Both the position numbers and the translations under genes were made by a program. A stretch of DNA of 64,000 nucleotides from Microbacterium galbinum (lineage in GTDB: Bacteria > Actinomycetota > Actinomycetes > Actinomycetales > Microbacteriaceae), in the NCBI RefSeq assembly GCF_023101185.1, contig NZ_CP078077.1:3253630-3317629 (forward strand), written 5' to 3'. Positions 40,570-49,177 of this stretch are shown here, piece by piece (position 1 is the stretch's first letter; every line of letters begins with the position of its first letter). Under the pieces are notes generated by a model. The model had not been told where the DNA came from. It was given only the letters and a program-made list of their open reading frames with translations, and searched no databases.

Positions 40570-41466
40570 TCAGAACCCGAGCCGGCCCAGCTGCTTCGGG
40601 TCGCGCTGCCACTCCTTCGCGACCTTCACGTGGAGGGCGAGGAACACGCGGGTGCCGAGGAGCTCCTCGACCTGCGCGCGGGCGCGCGCACCCACGTCAC
40701 GCAAGCGCTTGCCCTTGTGCCCGATGATGATCGCCTTCTGACTGTCTCGCTCGACGATGATCGATGCGTGCACATCGGTGAGGTCGCTGCCCTCACGCGG
40801 GGCCACCTCGTCGACGACCACCGCGATCGAGTGCGGCAGTTCGTCGCGCACACCCTCGAGCGCGGCCTCGCGGATGTACTCCGCGATCCGGTCGTCCTGC
40901 GACTCGTCGGTCGTGATGCCCTCGGGGTACAGTGCCGGCCCCGTGGGCATGAGGGCCAGGATCTGATCCGAGAGCACGTCGAGCTGATCGCGCGTGAGCG
41001 CCGAGAGCGGGACCACAGCCGCCCAGTCCTCGCGCAGCGCATCGACCTCGAGAAGGCGCTCGGTGATCTCGTCGCGTCCCGCGGCATCCGTCTTCGTGAC
41101 GATCGCGACCTTCTTCGCGCGCGGGTATCCGTCGAGCGAGGCGGCGATCCGCCGATCGCCCGGGCCGATCTTCTCGGTGGCCGGGACGCAGAAGCCGATC
41201 ACGTCGACGTCGCCGAGCACCTGCTCGACGAGATCGTTCAGACGCTCACCGAGGAGCGTCCGCGGCTTGTGGATGCCGGGGGTGTCGACGATCACGAGCT
41301 GGCCGTCGGGGCGGTTGAGGATGCCGCGGATCGCGCGCCGGGTCGTCTGCGGCTTCTCGCTGGTGATCGCGATCTTCTCGCCGACCAGGGCGTTCGTGAG
41401 AGTCGACTTCCCGACGTTCGGTCGGCCCACGAAGGTCACGAACCCGCTTCGGTTCTGCTCAGTCAT
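40570..41466 (-). CDS. era: GTPase Era
   Basis: A 298-residue GTPase for 16S rRNA processing and 30S assembly. G1 is GRPNVGKST (residues 14-22), the switch region holds EKPQTTRRAIRGI, and G3 is DTPG. G4 reads TKTD rather than NKxD, a variant common in actinobacteria. The C-terminal KH domain (IIIGHKGKRLRDVGARARAQVEELLG) is present. The ATG at 41466 has AAGGAG nine nt upstream; it overlaps the CorC-like gene by 8 bp. Confidence 0.96.
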   Translation of the reverse strand: MTEQNRSGFVTFVGRPNVGKSTLTNALVGEKIAITSEKPQTTRRAIRGILNRPDGQLVIVDTPGIHKPRTLLGERLNDLVEQVLGDVDVIGFCVPATEKIGPGDRRIAASLDGYPRAKKVAIVTKTDAAGRDEITERLLEVDALREDWAAVVPLSALTRDQLDVLSDQILALMPTGPALYPEGITTDESQDDRIAEYIREAALEGVRDELPHSIAVVVDEVAPREGSDLTDVHASIIVERDSQKAIIIGHKGKRLRDVGARARAQVEELLGTRVFLALHVKVAKEWQRDPKQLGRLGF

Positions 41467-42760
41467 CGTGTCGTTCTCCTTCGTCGTCCGCAGCATCCTC
41501 GCCACGCGCTGCTCTCTCCACGAACACCGTGGCGATCCCTCTGCCGCGTCCTCGGGACGCGCCGCCCGTCAGGACGAGCCCGTTGACGACGGCCGTCGCA
41601 CCGGGCTGCGGAACCTGCCCGAGCGCCTTGCCGAGGAGGCCGCCGATCGAGTCGACGTCCTCGTCCTCCAGTTCGAGCCCGAACAGATCGCCCACGTCCT
41701 CGAGCGAGAGGCGGGAGCTCACGCGGTAGCGCCCGTCGCCCAGGTCGAAGAATTCGGCGGATACCCGATCGTACTCGTCCGATATCTCGCCGACGAGTTC
41801 CTCGATGAGGTCCTCGAGCGTCACGAGTCCCGAGATCCCGCCGTGCTCGTCGATCACCAGGCAGACGTGCACCGCATCGCGCTTCATCTGCTGCAGGAGC
41901 GTCTCGGCGCGCATCGACTCGGGAACGAAGGTCGCAGGCCGCGAGATGGGGCGGATGGACGCTCCGCGCCAGGCACCCTCGTCACGGTAGGCGAACTGCA
42001 CGAGGTCCTTGAGGTAGAGCACGCCCACGACGTCATCCGCCTCGTCGTCGACCACGGGCATGCGCGACACCCCTCGGTTGAGGAAGAGTTCCATCGCCTC
42101 GCTGGTCGACGCCGTGGCATCGACGGTGACCATCTCGGTGCGCGGCACCATGACGGCGCGCACGAACTGGTCGGTGAAATCGAACACGGAGTGGATGAGG
42201 TCGCGGTCGTCGGCCTCGATGAGGTCGTTCGACGCCGCCTCGTCGACCATGCTGAGCAGTTGCTCCTCGGACGAGAAGGAGCTGCGTCCGGCGCCCGGCG
42301 TCACGCGGTTGCCGAGGAGGACGAGCCCCTGCGCGATCGGGCCCAGGATGATGCGCAGGCCGCGCACGATCGGGGCGTTCGCACGCAGCAGACCGTCGGC
42401 GCGGTGACGTCCGACCGTGCGCGGGCTCGCACCGACCAGCACGAACGTGATGCCGGTCATGAGCACGGCGGCGGCGAGCATCGCCCACCAGATGTCGTCG
42501 AACAGCGAGGTGAACGCGACCGTGACGAGCACGGCCGCCGTCACCTCGGCGAGCACGCGGATGAAGGCGACGGAGTTGACGTGGGCGTCGGGATCGGCGG
42601 CGATGCGCGCGAGCTGAGCGGCGTTGCGCCCCTCGGTGCCCATCTCCTCGAGGTCGGCGCGCGACCGCACGCTGAACGCGGCGTCGATCGCCGACATCAA
42701 GCCACCGAAGGCGACGAGGAGGACGGCGGCGGCGAGGAGGGAGACGGCGACGAGCGTCAT
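41459..42760 (-). CDS. CNNM/CorC-family membrane protein (hemolysin-family, CBS domains)
   Basis: A 433-residue protein with an N-terminal DUF21 membrane region of three to four helices (starting MTLVAVSLLAAAVLLVAFGG), a CBS pair around VMVPRTEMVTVDATAS...VLYLKDLV, and HGGISGLVTLEDLIEELVGEISDEYD, followed by a CorC/HlyC C-terminal domain. Members are linked to Mg/Co homeostasis; the old 'hemolysin' label is misleading. It is ATGA-coupled to ybeY upstream and overlaps era by 8 bp, the usual phoH-ybeY-corC-era order. Confidence 0.92.
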   Translation of the reverse strand: MTLVAVSLLAAAVLLVAFGGLMSAIDAAFSVRSRADLEEMGTEGRNAAQLARIAADPDAHVNSVAFIRVLAEVTAAVLVTVAFTSLFDDIWWAMLAAAVLMTGITFVLVGASPRTVGRHRADGLLRANAPIVRGLRIILGPIAQGLVLLGNRVTPGAGRSSFSSEEQLLSMVDEAASNDLIEADDRDLIHSVFDFTDQFVRAVMVPRTEMVTVDATASTSEAMELFLNRGVSRMPVVDDEADDVVGVLYLKDLVQFAYRDEGAWRGASIRPISRPATFVPESMRAETLLQQMKRDAVHVCLVIDEHGGISGLVTLEDLIEELVGEISDEYDRVSAEFFDLGDGRYRVSSRLSLEDVGDLFGLELEDEDVDSIGGLLGKALGQVPQPGATAVVNGLVLTGGASRGRGRGIATVFVERAARGEDAADDEGERHDD

Positions 42761-43215
42761 CGCCGACGCTCGGCCGCGGCGAAGCTCTGGATGAGCTCCT
42801 TCTGCAGGCCGAACATCTCACGCTCCTCATCGGGCTCGGCGTGGTCGTAGCCGAGCAGGTGGAGCAGGCCGTGCGTGGTGAGCAGGATGAGCTCGTCCAT
42901 CAGGGTGTGCCCGGCGGCCTGGGCCTGCGTCTCGGCGACCTGCGGGCAGAGCACGATGTCTCCGAGCAGACCGGGAGCGGTCGGACGGTCCTCGGTGCCG
43001 GGACGCAGTTCGTCCATCGGGAAGCTGAGCACGTCGGTGGGACCGGGCTCGTCCATCCACTGCACGTGCAGGGCTTCCATGGCGCCCTCGTCGACGAGGA
43101 CGATCGCGACCTCGGCATCCGCACTCACGTGCAGTTGAGCGAGGTTGTGGTCGGTCAACCGCTGCAGCACGGTCTCGTCGACGTCGATCGCCGACTCGTT
43201 GTTGATCTCGATCAT
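42757..43215 (-). CDS. ybeY: Endoribonuclease YbeY
   Basis: A 152-residue zinc endoribonuclease for rRNA maturation and ribosome quality control. The diagnostic H-x3-H-x5-H motif is HGLLHLLGYDH (His115, 119, 125). GPTDVLSFPMDE and LLGDIVLCPQ are also family-typical. The start overlaps the phoH stop (43212-43215), and its stop overlaps corC by 4 bp, so three genes are coupled in a row. Confidence 0.96.
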   Translation of the reverse strand: MIEINNESAIDVDETVLQRLTDHNLAQLHVSADAEVAIVLVDEGAMEALHVQWMDEPGPTDVLSFPMDELRPGTEDRPTAPGLLGDIVLCPQVAETQAQAAGHTLMDELILLTTHGLLHLLGYDHAEPDEEREMFGLQKELIQSFAAAERRR

Positions 43216-44339
43216 GAGAGTCCTCGTTTCGGCATGCGGTCACGGGGACCGGGTCGTTGCGCGCCACGTCGATCGGCGCGGTTCGCGAACTCGGCGGCCT
43301 GCTCGCGCTCGAACCGCTGCGCCGTGCGCTTCTCGTCGTACTCGCTGTAGGCGTCGACGATGCGGCCGACGAGCGAGTGGCGCACCACGTCGTCGCTGGT
43401 CAGTCGGGAGAAATGGATGTCGTCGATGTCGCCGAGCACGCGTGTCACCATGCGCAGACCGGACGAACCCTGCGGGAGATCGACCTGGGTGATGTCGCCG
43501 GTGACGACCATCTTCGTGCCGAAGCCGAGACGCGTCAGGAACATCTTCATCTGCTCGGGGGTGGTGTTCTGCGCCTCGTCGAGCACCACGAACGAGTCGT
43601 TGAGCGTGCGACCGCGCATGTAGGCGAGCGGCGCGACCTCGATCGTTCCCGTCGCCATGAGCCGCGGCACGATCTCCGGGTCCATCATCTCGTTGAGCGC
43701 GTCGTAGAGCGGTCGCAGGTAGGGGTCGATCTTGTCGGTCAGGGTGCCGGGCAGGAAGCCCAGGCGCTCGCCCGCCTCGACGGCGGGGCGGGTGAGGATG
43801 ATCCGCGTGACCTCCTTGCGCTGCAGTGCCTGCACCGCTTTGGCCATCGCCAGGTAGGTCTTGCCCGTTCCGGCGGGACCGATGCCGAAGACGATCGTGT
43901 TCTCCTCGATCGCGTCGACGTACTCCTTCTGCCCGAGAGTCTTCGGGCGGATGACCTTGCCGCGGGTCGACAGGATCGCCTCGCCGAGCACCTCGCTCGG
44001 ACGAGGTCCCCCGTCGCGGAGCATCCGGGCGGAGCTGGTGACGTCGCTCGGAGCCAGATCGGCACCGCCCCGGGTCATCTGGAGCAGCTCCTCGACGAGC
44101 GTCTTCGCCGCGGCGACCGCCGATGCCGAACCGCTGAGCGTGATCTCGTTGCCGCGCACGAGGACCTGCACATCGCGGTGCTCCTTCTCGAGCATCCGCA
44201 GGAGCCGGTCCTGCGGACCGAGCAGCTGCACCATCGCGACGCCGTCGGCGTAGATCTTCTCGACGGACTCCGGAGCGGATGCTCCGCTGCGGCGTTCCGG
44301 GATCTCAGGACTCTGGTCGTGGTTTTCAGGCACCGACAC
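43212..44339 (-). CDS. phoH: PhoH family protein (PhoH-like ATPase)
   Basis: A 375-residue RecD-like ATPase. An N-terminal KH-like RNA-binding part precedes the ATPase, which has Walker A GPAGTGKTYLAMAKAV, RPAVEAGERLGFLPGTL and Walker B-type VVLDEAQNTTPEQMKMFLTR. PhoH proteins are associated with RNA metabolism and with ybeY. It overlaps the HIT gene by 14 bp upstream and ybeY by 4 bp downstream. Confidence 0.95.
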   Translation of the reverse strand: MSVPENHDQSPEIPERRSGASAPESVEKIYADGVAMVQLLGPQDRLLRMLEKEHRDVQVLVRGNEITLSGSASAVAAAKTLVEELLQMTRGGADLAPSDVTSSARMLRDGGPRPSEVLGEAILSTRGKVIRPKTLGQKEYVDAIEENTIVFGIGPAGTGKTYLAMAKAVQALQRKEVTRIILTRPAVEAGERLGFLPGTLTDKIDPYLRPLYDALNEMMDPEIVPRLMATGTIEVAPLAYMRGRTLNDSFVVLDEAQNTTPEQMKMFLTRLGFGTKMVVTGDITQVDLPQGSSGLRMVTRVLGDIDDIHFSRLTSDDVVRHSLVGRIVDAYSEYDEKRTAQRFEREQAAEFANRADRRGAQRPGPRDRMPKRGLS

Positions 44340-44676
44340 TCTTCTCGTTCAGTCCCCCGCCCAGCACGTGGGCGTGGACGTGGAACACGGTCTGTCCGGC
44401 GTTCGGGCCGGAGTTGAAGACGAGGCGGTAGTCGCCGTCGTCGGTGTGCTGCGCGGCGAGTTCCTTCGCGAAGGAGACCATCTCGGCGAGCAGCGTCGGG
44501 TCGCCCGCCGCGATCTCGGCGACGTCGCGGTACTCCGCGGTCTTCGGGATCACCAGGAGGTGGACCGGCGCCTGGGGCGCGATGTCACGGATGGCGAACA
44601 CGCGTTCGGTCTCACCGAGGACCTCTGCGGGGATCTCACCGTTCAGGATGCGCGTGAAGATCGAGGGTTCGCTCAT
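44326..44676 (-). CDS. HIT-family (histidine triad) nucleotide-binding protein
   Basis: A 116-residue HINT-like protein. It has the triad HVHAH (His99, His101, His103) and the usual SIFTRILNGEIPAEVLGETERVFAIRDI start. HINT proteins hydrolyse purine nucleoside phosphoramidates; the cellular role in bacteria is unclear. TAGACT lies 6 nt before the ATG, so it may have its own leaderless promoter inside the hrcA-to-era gene run. It overlaps phoH by 14 bp. Confidence 0.92.
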   Translation of the reverse strand: MSEPSIFTRILNGEIPAEVLGETERVFAIRDIAPQAPVHLLVIPKTAEYRDVAEIAAGDPTLLAEMVSFAKELAAQHTDDGDYRLVFNSGPNAGQTVFHVHAHVLGGGLNEKSVGA

Positions 44677-44688
44677 GTTCCCAGTCTA
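44677..44688 (-). promoter_or_regulatory. Leaderless-type promoter element of the HIT gene
   Basis: TAGACT at 44683-44688 (minus strand) ends exactly 6 nt before the ATG at 44676. It could start a transcript covering HIT, phoH, ybeY, the CorC-like gene and era independently of hrcA. Confidence 0.55.
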
Positions 44689-44718
44689 GCGGCGGGGTCC
44701 GCCGGCACGGCGGTGCGC

Positions 44719-45447
44719 TCACCAGCGGCGGAGGGCGACGGAGAGCACCGCGATCGCCGCGGGTCCGGCCGTCGAGGTGCGCAGCACCGTGTCTCCCAGC
44801 AGCACGCGCTCGGCGCCCGCCGCGGTCAACCGGGCGATCTCGTCGTCCGAGACACCGCCCTCGGGTCCGACGACCAGCACGATGTCGCGGTCGTCCGCGG
44901 TGATCTCCGACAGCCGGGTCGTCGCCGACGGGTCGAGGATCAGCACGCGCTCCGCGCTCGCACGGGTCGCCAGCTCCCCCGTGCTCGCGGGAGCCGCGAC
45001 CTCGGGGACCCACGGCCGATGAGCCTGTTTGGCGGCCTCGCGAACGATCGTCGCCCACCGCTCACGGCCCTTCACGGCCTTGGGCCCCTCCCAGCGGGAG
45101 ACGCTCCGGCTCGCCTGCCAGGGCACGATCTCGTCGACGCCCAGCTCGCAGGCGGCCTGCACCGCGAGCTCGTCGCGGTCACCCTTCGCGAGCGCCTGCG
45201 CGAGGACGATGCGCGGGGTCGGCGACGGGTGCACGGCCCGATCGGAGATCCGCACGTCCACTCGTGCGGGAGCGACCTCCTCGGCGACGCCCTGGAGCCA
45301 GATGCCCCGACCGTCACCGATCGTCACCTGCTCCCCCACACGGAGGCGACGGACGACCGCCGCATGCTTCGCCTCGGCACCGGTCAGCGACACGAGGTCG
45401 CCGGGCTCGGCATCCGACGACGTTTCGACGAGGAAATGCAGCGCCAT
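44719..45447 (-). CDS. rsmE: 16S rRNA (uracil-1498-N3) methyltransferase
   Basis: A 242-residue SPOUT methyltransferase. An N-terminal PUA-like domain holds GAEAKHAAVVRRLRVGE, and the C-terminal knot has VLVVGPEGGVSDDEIARL and LLGDTVLRTSTAGPAAIAVLS, the SAM-binding trefoil region. Length and motif order are canonical. It lies 3 nt after dnaJ, in the usual hrcA-dnaJ-rsmE order. Confidence 0.95.
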   Translation of the reverse strand: MALHFLVETSSDAEPGDLVSLTGAEAKHAAVVRRLRVGEQVTIGDGRGIWLQGVAEEVAPARVDVRISDRAVHPSPTPRIVLAQALAKGDRDELAVQAACELGVDEIVPWQASRSVSRWEGPKAVKGRERWATIVREAAKQAHRPWVPEVAAPASTGELATRASAERVLILDPSATTRLSEITADDRDIVLVVGPEGGVSDDEIARLTAAGAERVLLGDTVLRTSTAGPAAIAVLSVALRRW

Positions 45448-45450
45448 GGC

Positions 45451-46566
45451 TCAGTGCGTGCGGAAGCGGTCGCGGAGCTTGGAGAAGAGACCCTGCTGGA
45501 ACTGCGCCAGCTGGGGCCCCGGAGCCTTCGCCTTCTTCGCGAAGTCCTCGATGAGCGCCCGCTGCGCGGAGTCGAGCTTGGTCGGAGTCACCACCTGCAC
45601 GCCGACGCGCAGGTCGCCACGCTGCGAACCGCGCAGCGGCGTGATGCCGCGTCCCTTGATCGTGAGCACGTCGCCGGACTGCACGCCCGCGCGCACCTCG
45701 AGATCCACCGCACCGTCGAGGCCCTGGATCGAGGTCTCGGTGCCGAGGATCGCATCGGTCATCGACACCTCGAGCGTCGCGAGCAGGTCGTCTCCGTCAC
45801 GGCTGAACGCCGCGTGCGGGTTGACCGTGACCTCGACGTACAGGTCGCCGTTCGGGCCGCCGGCTTTGCCGACCTCACCGGAGCCGGGCAGCTGCAGGCG
45901 CAGGCCGGTCTCGACGCCGGCGGGGATGTCGAGCGAGACGGTACGACGAGAGCGCACGCGCCCCTGACCGCCGCAGGTACCGCACGGGTACGGGATGGTC
46001 GTGCCGTAGCCCTCGCACGTGCCGCAGGGCTGCGAGGTGACGACGTTGCCGAGCAGGCTGCGCACCGTGCGCTGGACGTGTCCGGAGCCGCCGCAGATGT
46101 CGCAGGTGACGGGCGACGTGCCCTCCTGGCAGCAGGAACCCTGGCATGTCTCGCAGAGCACAGCGGTGTCGACCTCGATGTCGCGATGCGCACCGAAGAC
46201 GACGTCGCCGAGGTCGAGGGTGACCCGCACCAGCGCGTCCTGCCCCCGTTCGCGACGGGAACGCGGGCGCGCACGCCCTCCACCCTGTCCCGCGCCGAAG
46301 AACGTCTCGAAGATGTCGCCGAAGCCGCCGAACCCTCCGCCGAAGTTCCCGGCCGCGCCGTCTCCCCCGCCCATGTCGTAGCGGCGGCGGGAATCGTCGT
46401 CGCTGAGCACGTCGTACGCGTGCGTGACGAGCTTGAACTTCTCCGCCGCGTCCTCGCCCGGATTCACATCCGGGTGCAGCTGACGCGCGAGGCGCCGATA
46501 CGCCTTCTTGATCTCGTCGGTGGAAGCGTCCCGGGACACCCCGAGAACCTCATAGTGGTCCGCCAC
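45451..46566 (-). CDS. dnaJ: Molecular chaperone DnaJ
   Basis: A 371-residue Hsp40 co-chaperone. The J domain has the HPD motif ([15 protein letters not shown]), then a Gly/Phe-rich linker ([17 protein letters not shown]). Four zinc-binding CxxCxG repeats follow, starting CETCQG and ending CGTCGGQG, then the C-terminal peptide-binding domains. It is transcribed with hrcA, so HrcA/CIRCE control probably extends to it, giving heat-shock induction. Confidence 0.96.
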   Translation of the reverse strand: MADHYEVLGVSRDASTDEIKKAYRRLARQLHPDVNPGEDAAEKFKLVTHAYDVLSDDDSRRRYDMGGGDGAAGNFGGGFGGFGDIFETFFGAGQGGGRARPRSRRERGQDALVRVTLDLGDVVFGAHRDIEVDTAVLCETCQGSCCQEGTSPVTCDICGGSGHVQRTVRSLLGNVVTSQPCGTCEGYGTTIPYPCGTCGGQGRVRSRRTVSLDIPAGVETGLRLQLPGSGEVGKAGGPNGDLYVEVTVNPHAAFSRDGDDLLATLEVSMTDAILGTETSIQGLDGAVDLEVRAGVQSGDVLTIKGRGITPLRGSQRGDLRVGVQVVTPTKLDSAQRALIEDFAKKAKAPGPQLAQFQQGLFSKLRDRFRTH

Positions 46567-46602
46567 GATCGCCTTTCTGCGTTGTTCTTCGTCGACGGCC
46601 GC

Positions 46603-47637
46603 TCAGCGGCTCGTCTCGTCTTCGTCGAGCATCCGCGTCAGGTAGCGGGCCACGGCCCGCGCCGCCGCGAGATTGCTCGGATAGTCCATGCGCGTCGGGC
46701 CCATCACGCCGACCCGCGCCGTGCCGCTGGGGGCGGCGTAGTTGCTCGCGACGATCGACGCCTCGCCCAGCCCGAACGGGGCGTTCTCGGTGCCGATGCT
46801 GGCCGCGAGGCCGTGCTCGTCGGTGACCATCTCGCTCATGAGCCGCAGGAGCGTCACCTGCTCCTCGATGGCCTCGAGCAGCGGATGGATGCTTCCGCGG
46901 AAGTCCTGCTCGCGACGCGCGAGCGTCGCGGCCCCCGCCATCACCAGGCGCTCCTGACGGAACGTACCCAGCTCGTCGACGATCACGGTGGCGAGAGCCC
47001 GCAGTGCGGCATCGCCGGGAGCGGCCTCGGGCGCCGCCAGCAGCGTCTGCAGACGGTCGGCCGCGTCACTGACCGCCTGCCCCGTGAGCAGGGCGGAGAG
47101 CCGCGCGCGGAGCATGATCGCATCACCGTCATCGATCTCGATCGGCAACGGGGCCATCCGCTGCGAGACGCCGCCGGCGTCGGTGACGAGCACGACGAGC
47201 ATGCGGGTCGGGGCGAGCGGCACGAGTTCGATGTGGGTGAGGTGCGCACGGGCGAACGACGGGTACTGCGCGAGCGCGACCTGACCCGTCAGCTGCGTCA
47301 GCACGCGCACGGTGCGCACCATCAGGTCGTCGAGATCGCTCGGCGCCGCCAGGAACGACTCGATCGCCGTTCGCTGAGCGGACGAGAGCGGGCGCAGCTG
47401 GGCGAGATGATTGACGAAGACGCGGTACCCCTTGTCGGTGGGCACGCGGCCCGACGAGGTGTGCGGCGCGGTGATGAGCTCCTCGTCCTCGAGGAGCGCC
47501 ATGTCGTTGCGGATCGTGGCCGCGGAGACCCCGAAGGAGTGGCGGTCCACGATGGAACGGCTGCCGACGGGTTCGTGGGTCTCGACGTAGTCCTGCACGA
47601 TCGCGCGGAGAACCTGGAGTCCTCGCTCTGTGACCAT
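46603..47637 (-). CDS. hrcA: Heat-inducible transcription repressor HrcA
   Basis: A 344-residue repressor with an N-terminal winged helix (LRAIVQDYVETHEPVGSRSIVDRHSFGVSAATIRNDMALLEDEELI). HrcA binds the CIRCE element and is released upon heat stress via GroEL. The CIRCE just upstream (47653-47679) implies autoregulation. The ATG at 47637 has GGAAGGG ahead of it. dnaJ follows 36 nt downstream. Confidence 0.96.
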   Translation of the reverse strand: MVTERGLQVLRAIVQDYVETHEPVGSRSIVDRHSFGVSAATIRNDMALLEDEELITAPHTSSGRVPTDKGYRVFVNHLAQLRPLSSAQRTAIESFLAAPSDLDDLMVRTVRVLTQLTGQVALAQYPSFARAHLTHIELVPLAPTRMLVVLVTDAGGVSQRMAPLPIEIDDGDAIMLRARLSALLTGQAVSDAADRLQTLLAAPEAAPGDAALRALATVIVDELGTFRQERLVMAGAATLARREQDFRGSIHPLLEAIEEQVTLLRLMSEMVTDEHGLAASIGTENAPFGLGEASIVASNYAAPSGTARVGVMGPTRMDYPSNLAAARAVARYLTRMLDEDETSR

Positions 47638-47652
47638 CGCCCTTCCCTTCCG

Positions 47653-47684
47653 TTGGCACTCGGACGTTCAGAGTGCCAATCCTA
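47653..47684 (-). promoter_or_regulatory. CIRCE operator and -10 of the hrcA-dnaJ operon
   Basis: A perfect 9-9-9 inverted repeat: TTGGCACTC (47653-47661), nine spacer bases, GAGTGCCAA (47671-47679). It differs from consensus TTAGCACTC by a symmetrical A-to-G change in each arm. TAGGAT at 47679-47684 (minus strand) is a good -10 abutting the CIRCE, so bound HrcA would cover the transcription start. Confidence 0.9.
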
Positions 47685-47726
47685 CCCCGCCCGCGGCTCG
47701 TCTCGTCGGAGGTCGGGGCTCCGCCC

Positions 47727-47739
47727 TAGGATGACGACC
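47727..47739 (+). promoter_or_regulatory. Leaderless-type promoter element of the esterase gene
   Basis: TAGGAT at 47727-47732 ends 7 nt before the ATG at 47740. The only alternative in-frame ATG (47731) overlaps this hexamer. It is back-to-back with hrcA's TAGGAT, 42 bp away. Confidence 0.55.
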
Positions 47740-49161
47740 ATGACCGCCCCCACCGCCGAGCTGTCCACCGGAATCGTCGAGGGATCGAGCGAGGGCGGGG
47801 TATCCCGGTTCCTCGGCATCCCCTACGCCGCCCCTCCCTTCGGAGAGAACCGGTTCCGGGAACCGCGGCCGGCGACTCCGTGGACCGGCGTGCGTCCCGC
47901 CACGGCCTTCGGGCCCACGGCGCCGCAGTCGCCGTATCCCGGCGCGATCGGCGAGCTGCTCGGATCGGTCAGGATCGACGGTGACGACATCCTGACCGCC
48001 AACATCTGGGCGCCGACGGATGCCGAGCGCGCCCCGGTGCTGCTGTGGATCCACGGCGGAGCGCTCGAGCGCGGCACCGCGGCGCTTCCGCTCTACGACG
48101 GGGCCGGCTTCGCCGCCGCAGGGATCGTCTTCGTGTCGATCAACTACCGCCTCGGCTCGGAGGGTTTCTCGGTGCTCGACGACGCCCCGCGCAATCTCGG
48201 CCTCCGCGACGCGGCCGCAGCTCTCGAGTGGGTGCATCGCGAGATCGGCGCGTTCGGCGGCGACCCCGCACGCATCACCCTCATGGGGGAATCGGCCGGA
48301 GGCGCGATCGTCGCGGGCCTTCTCGCGCGCGACGAGTCCCGCACACTCGTCGCGCGCGCGATCATCGAGTCCGGCCCGTTGGAGGCGCAGCCGCCGCAGA
48401 AGGCGGGGCGGGTGACCGCGGCTCTCGCGAAACGGCTCGGCATCCAAGCCGATCGTGCGTCGTTCGCGTCCGTCCCTCCCGAGAAGCTGCTCGAGGCGCG
48501 TCGCGCGCAGTCCGCGGGTTCGTCGCCGCTGGGCGGAGCGCCGGGGTTCCAATTCGCGATCGATCCGGACAGCCTTCCGCGCTCGCCTCACGAGGTCCTG
48601 CCGACCATCGACACGCCGCTGCTCATCGGCAGCAACACCGATGAGTACCGGCTCTGGTTCACACCCGAGACCCTCGCCGAGATCCGCCCGCTCAAGCTCT
48701 TCATCGCCCGTCTGGCCCTGGGAATCCCGCGCCGAGCCGTATCGGAGTACCGGAAGGCGTTCCCGAAGGCCTCCACCGGCGAGATCTTCGGACAGTTGGC
48801 GACCGACGTGATGCTGCGCGCGCCACTCTCGCGCGCGGCGCGCGCTCGCCCCGCGCTCACCTTCGTCTACGAGTTCGCTTGGCCGAGCCCGGTGCGCGAC
48901 CTGCGTGCCGCGCACGCTCTCGAGCTCGGATTCGTCTTCGATCGTCTGGCGGATGCCGAGGCGCAGCGCCTCGCGGGCGCCGACGCACCCCAGGCTCTCG
49001 CCGACGAGATGCACGCCGCCTGGATCTCGTTCGTCACGACAGGTTCACCCGGCTGGGCGGCGTACGGCGCCGACCGCACGACACGGGTGTTCGACACGAC
49101 GAGCGGCACGCTCCCCCAGCGGCGCACAGCCGGAATGGATCTGCTCCCGACCCGGAGCTGA
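47740..49161 (+). CDS. Carboxylesterase/lipase family hydrolase (type B)
   Basis: A 473-residue alpha/beta hydrolase. The nucleophile is Ser185 in LMGESAGGAIVAG (G-E-S-A-G), the oxyanion motif is WIHGGALERGT (His105-Gly-Gly), and GIPYAAPPFGENRFREP is the usual N-terminal block. Length is at the short end for the family. No signal peptide is visible, so it is probably cytoplasmic. It interrupts the otherwise minus-strand lepA-to-hrcA run and is monocistronic. Physiological substrate unknown. Confidence 0.9.
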   Translation: MTAPTAELSTGIVEGSSEGGVSRFLGIPYAAPPFGENRFREPRPATPWTGVRPATAFGPTAPQSPYPGAIGELLGSVRIDGDDILTANIWAPTDAERAPVLLWIHGGALERGTAALPLYDGAGFAAAGIVFVSINYRLGSEGFSVLDDAPRNLGLRDAAAALEWVHREIGAFGGDPARITLMGESAGGAIVAGLLARDESRTLVARAIIESGPLEAQPPQKAGRVTAALAKRLGIQADRASFASVPPEKLLEARRAQSAGSSPLGGAPGFQFAIDPDSLPRSPHEVLPTIDTPLLIGSNTDEYRLWFTPETLAEIRPLKLFIARLALGIPRRAVSEYRKAFPKASTGEIFGQLATDVMLRAPLSRAARARPALTFVYEFAWPSPVRDLRAAHALELGFVFDRLADAEAQRLAGADAPQALADEMHAAWISFVTTGSPGWAAYGADRTTRVFDTTSGTLPQRRTAGMDLLPTRS

Positions 49162-49177
49162 TCGCTTCGCTCCCGCG

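Noticed and set aside
41459..42760. Hemolysin / virulence function for the CBS-domain membrane protein
   Set aside because: The 'hemolysin' name is historical. Domain order (DUF21-CBS-CorC) and the ybeY-era context indicate an ion-homeostasis CNNM/CorC protein.
44368..49161. A 1597-codon plus-strand open frame across dnaJ, rsmE and hrcA
   Set aside because: Only its end (47740-49161) is a real gene, the esterase. The rest is antisense to well-recognised genes and reads as low-complexity Arg/Val/His sequence, the usual high-GC artefact.
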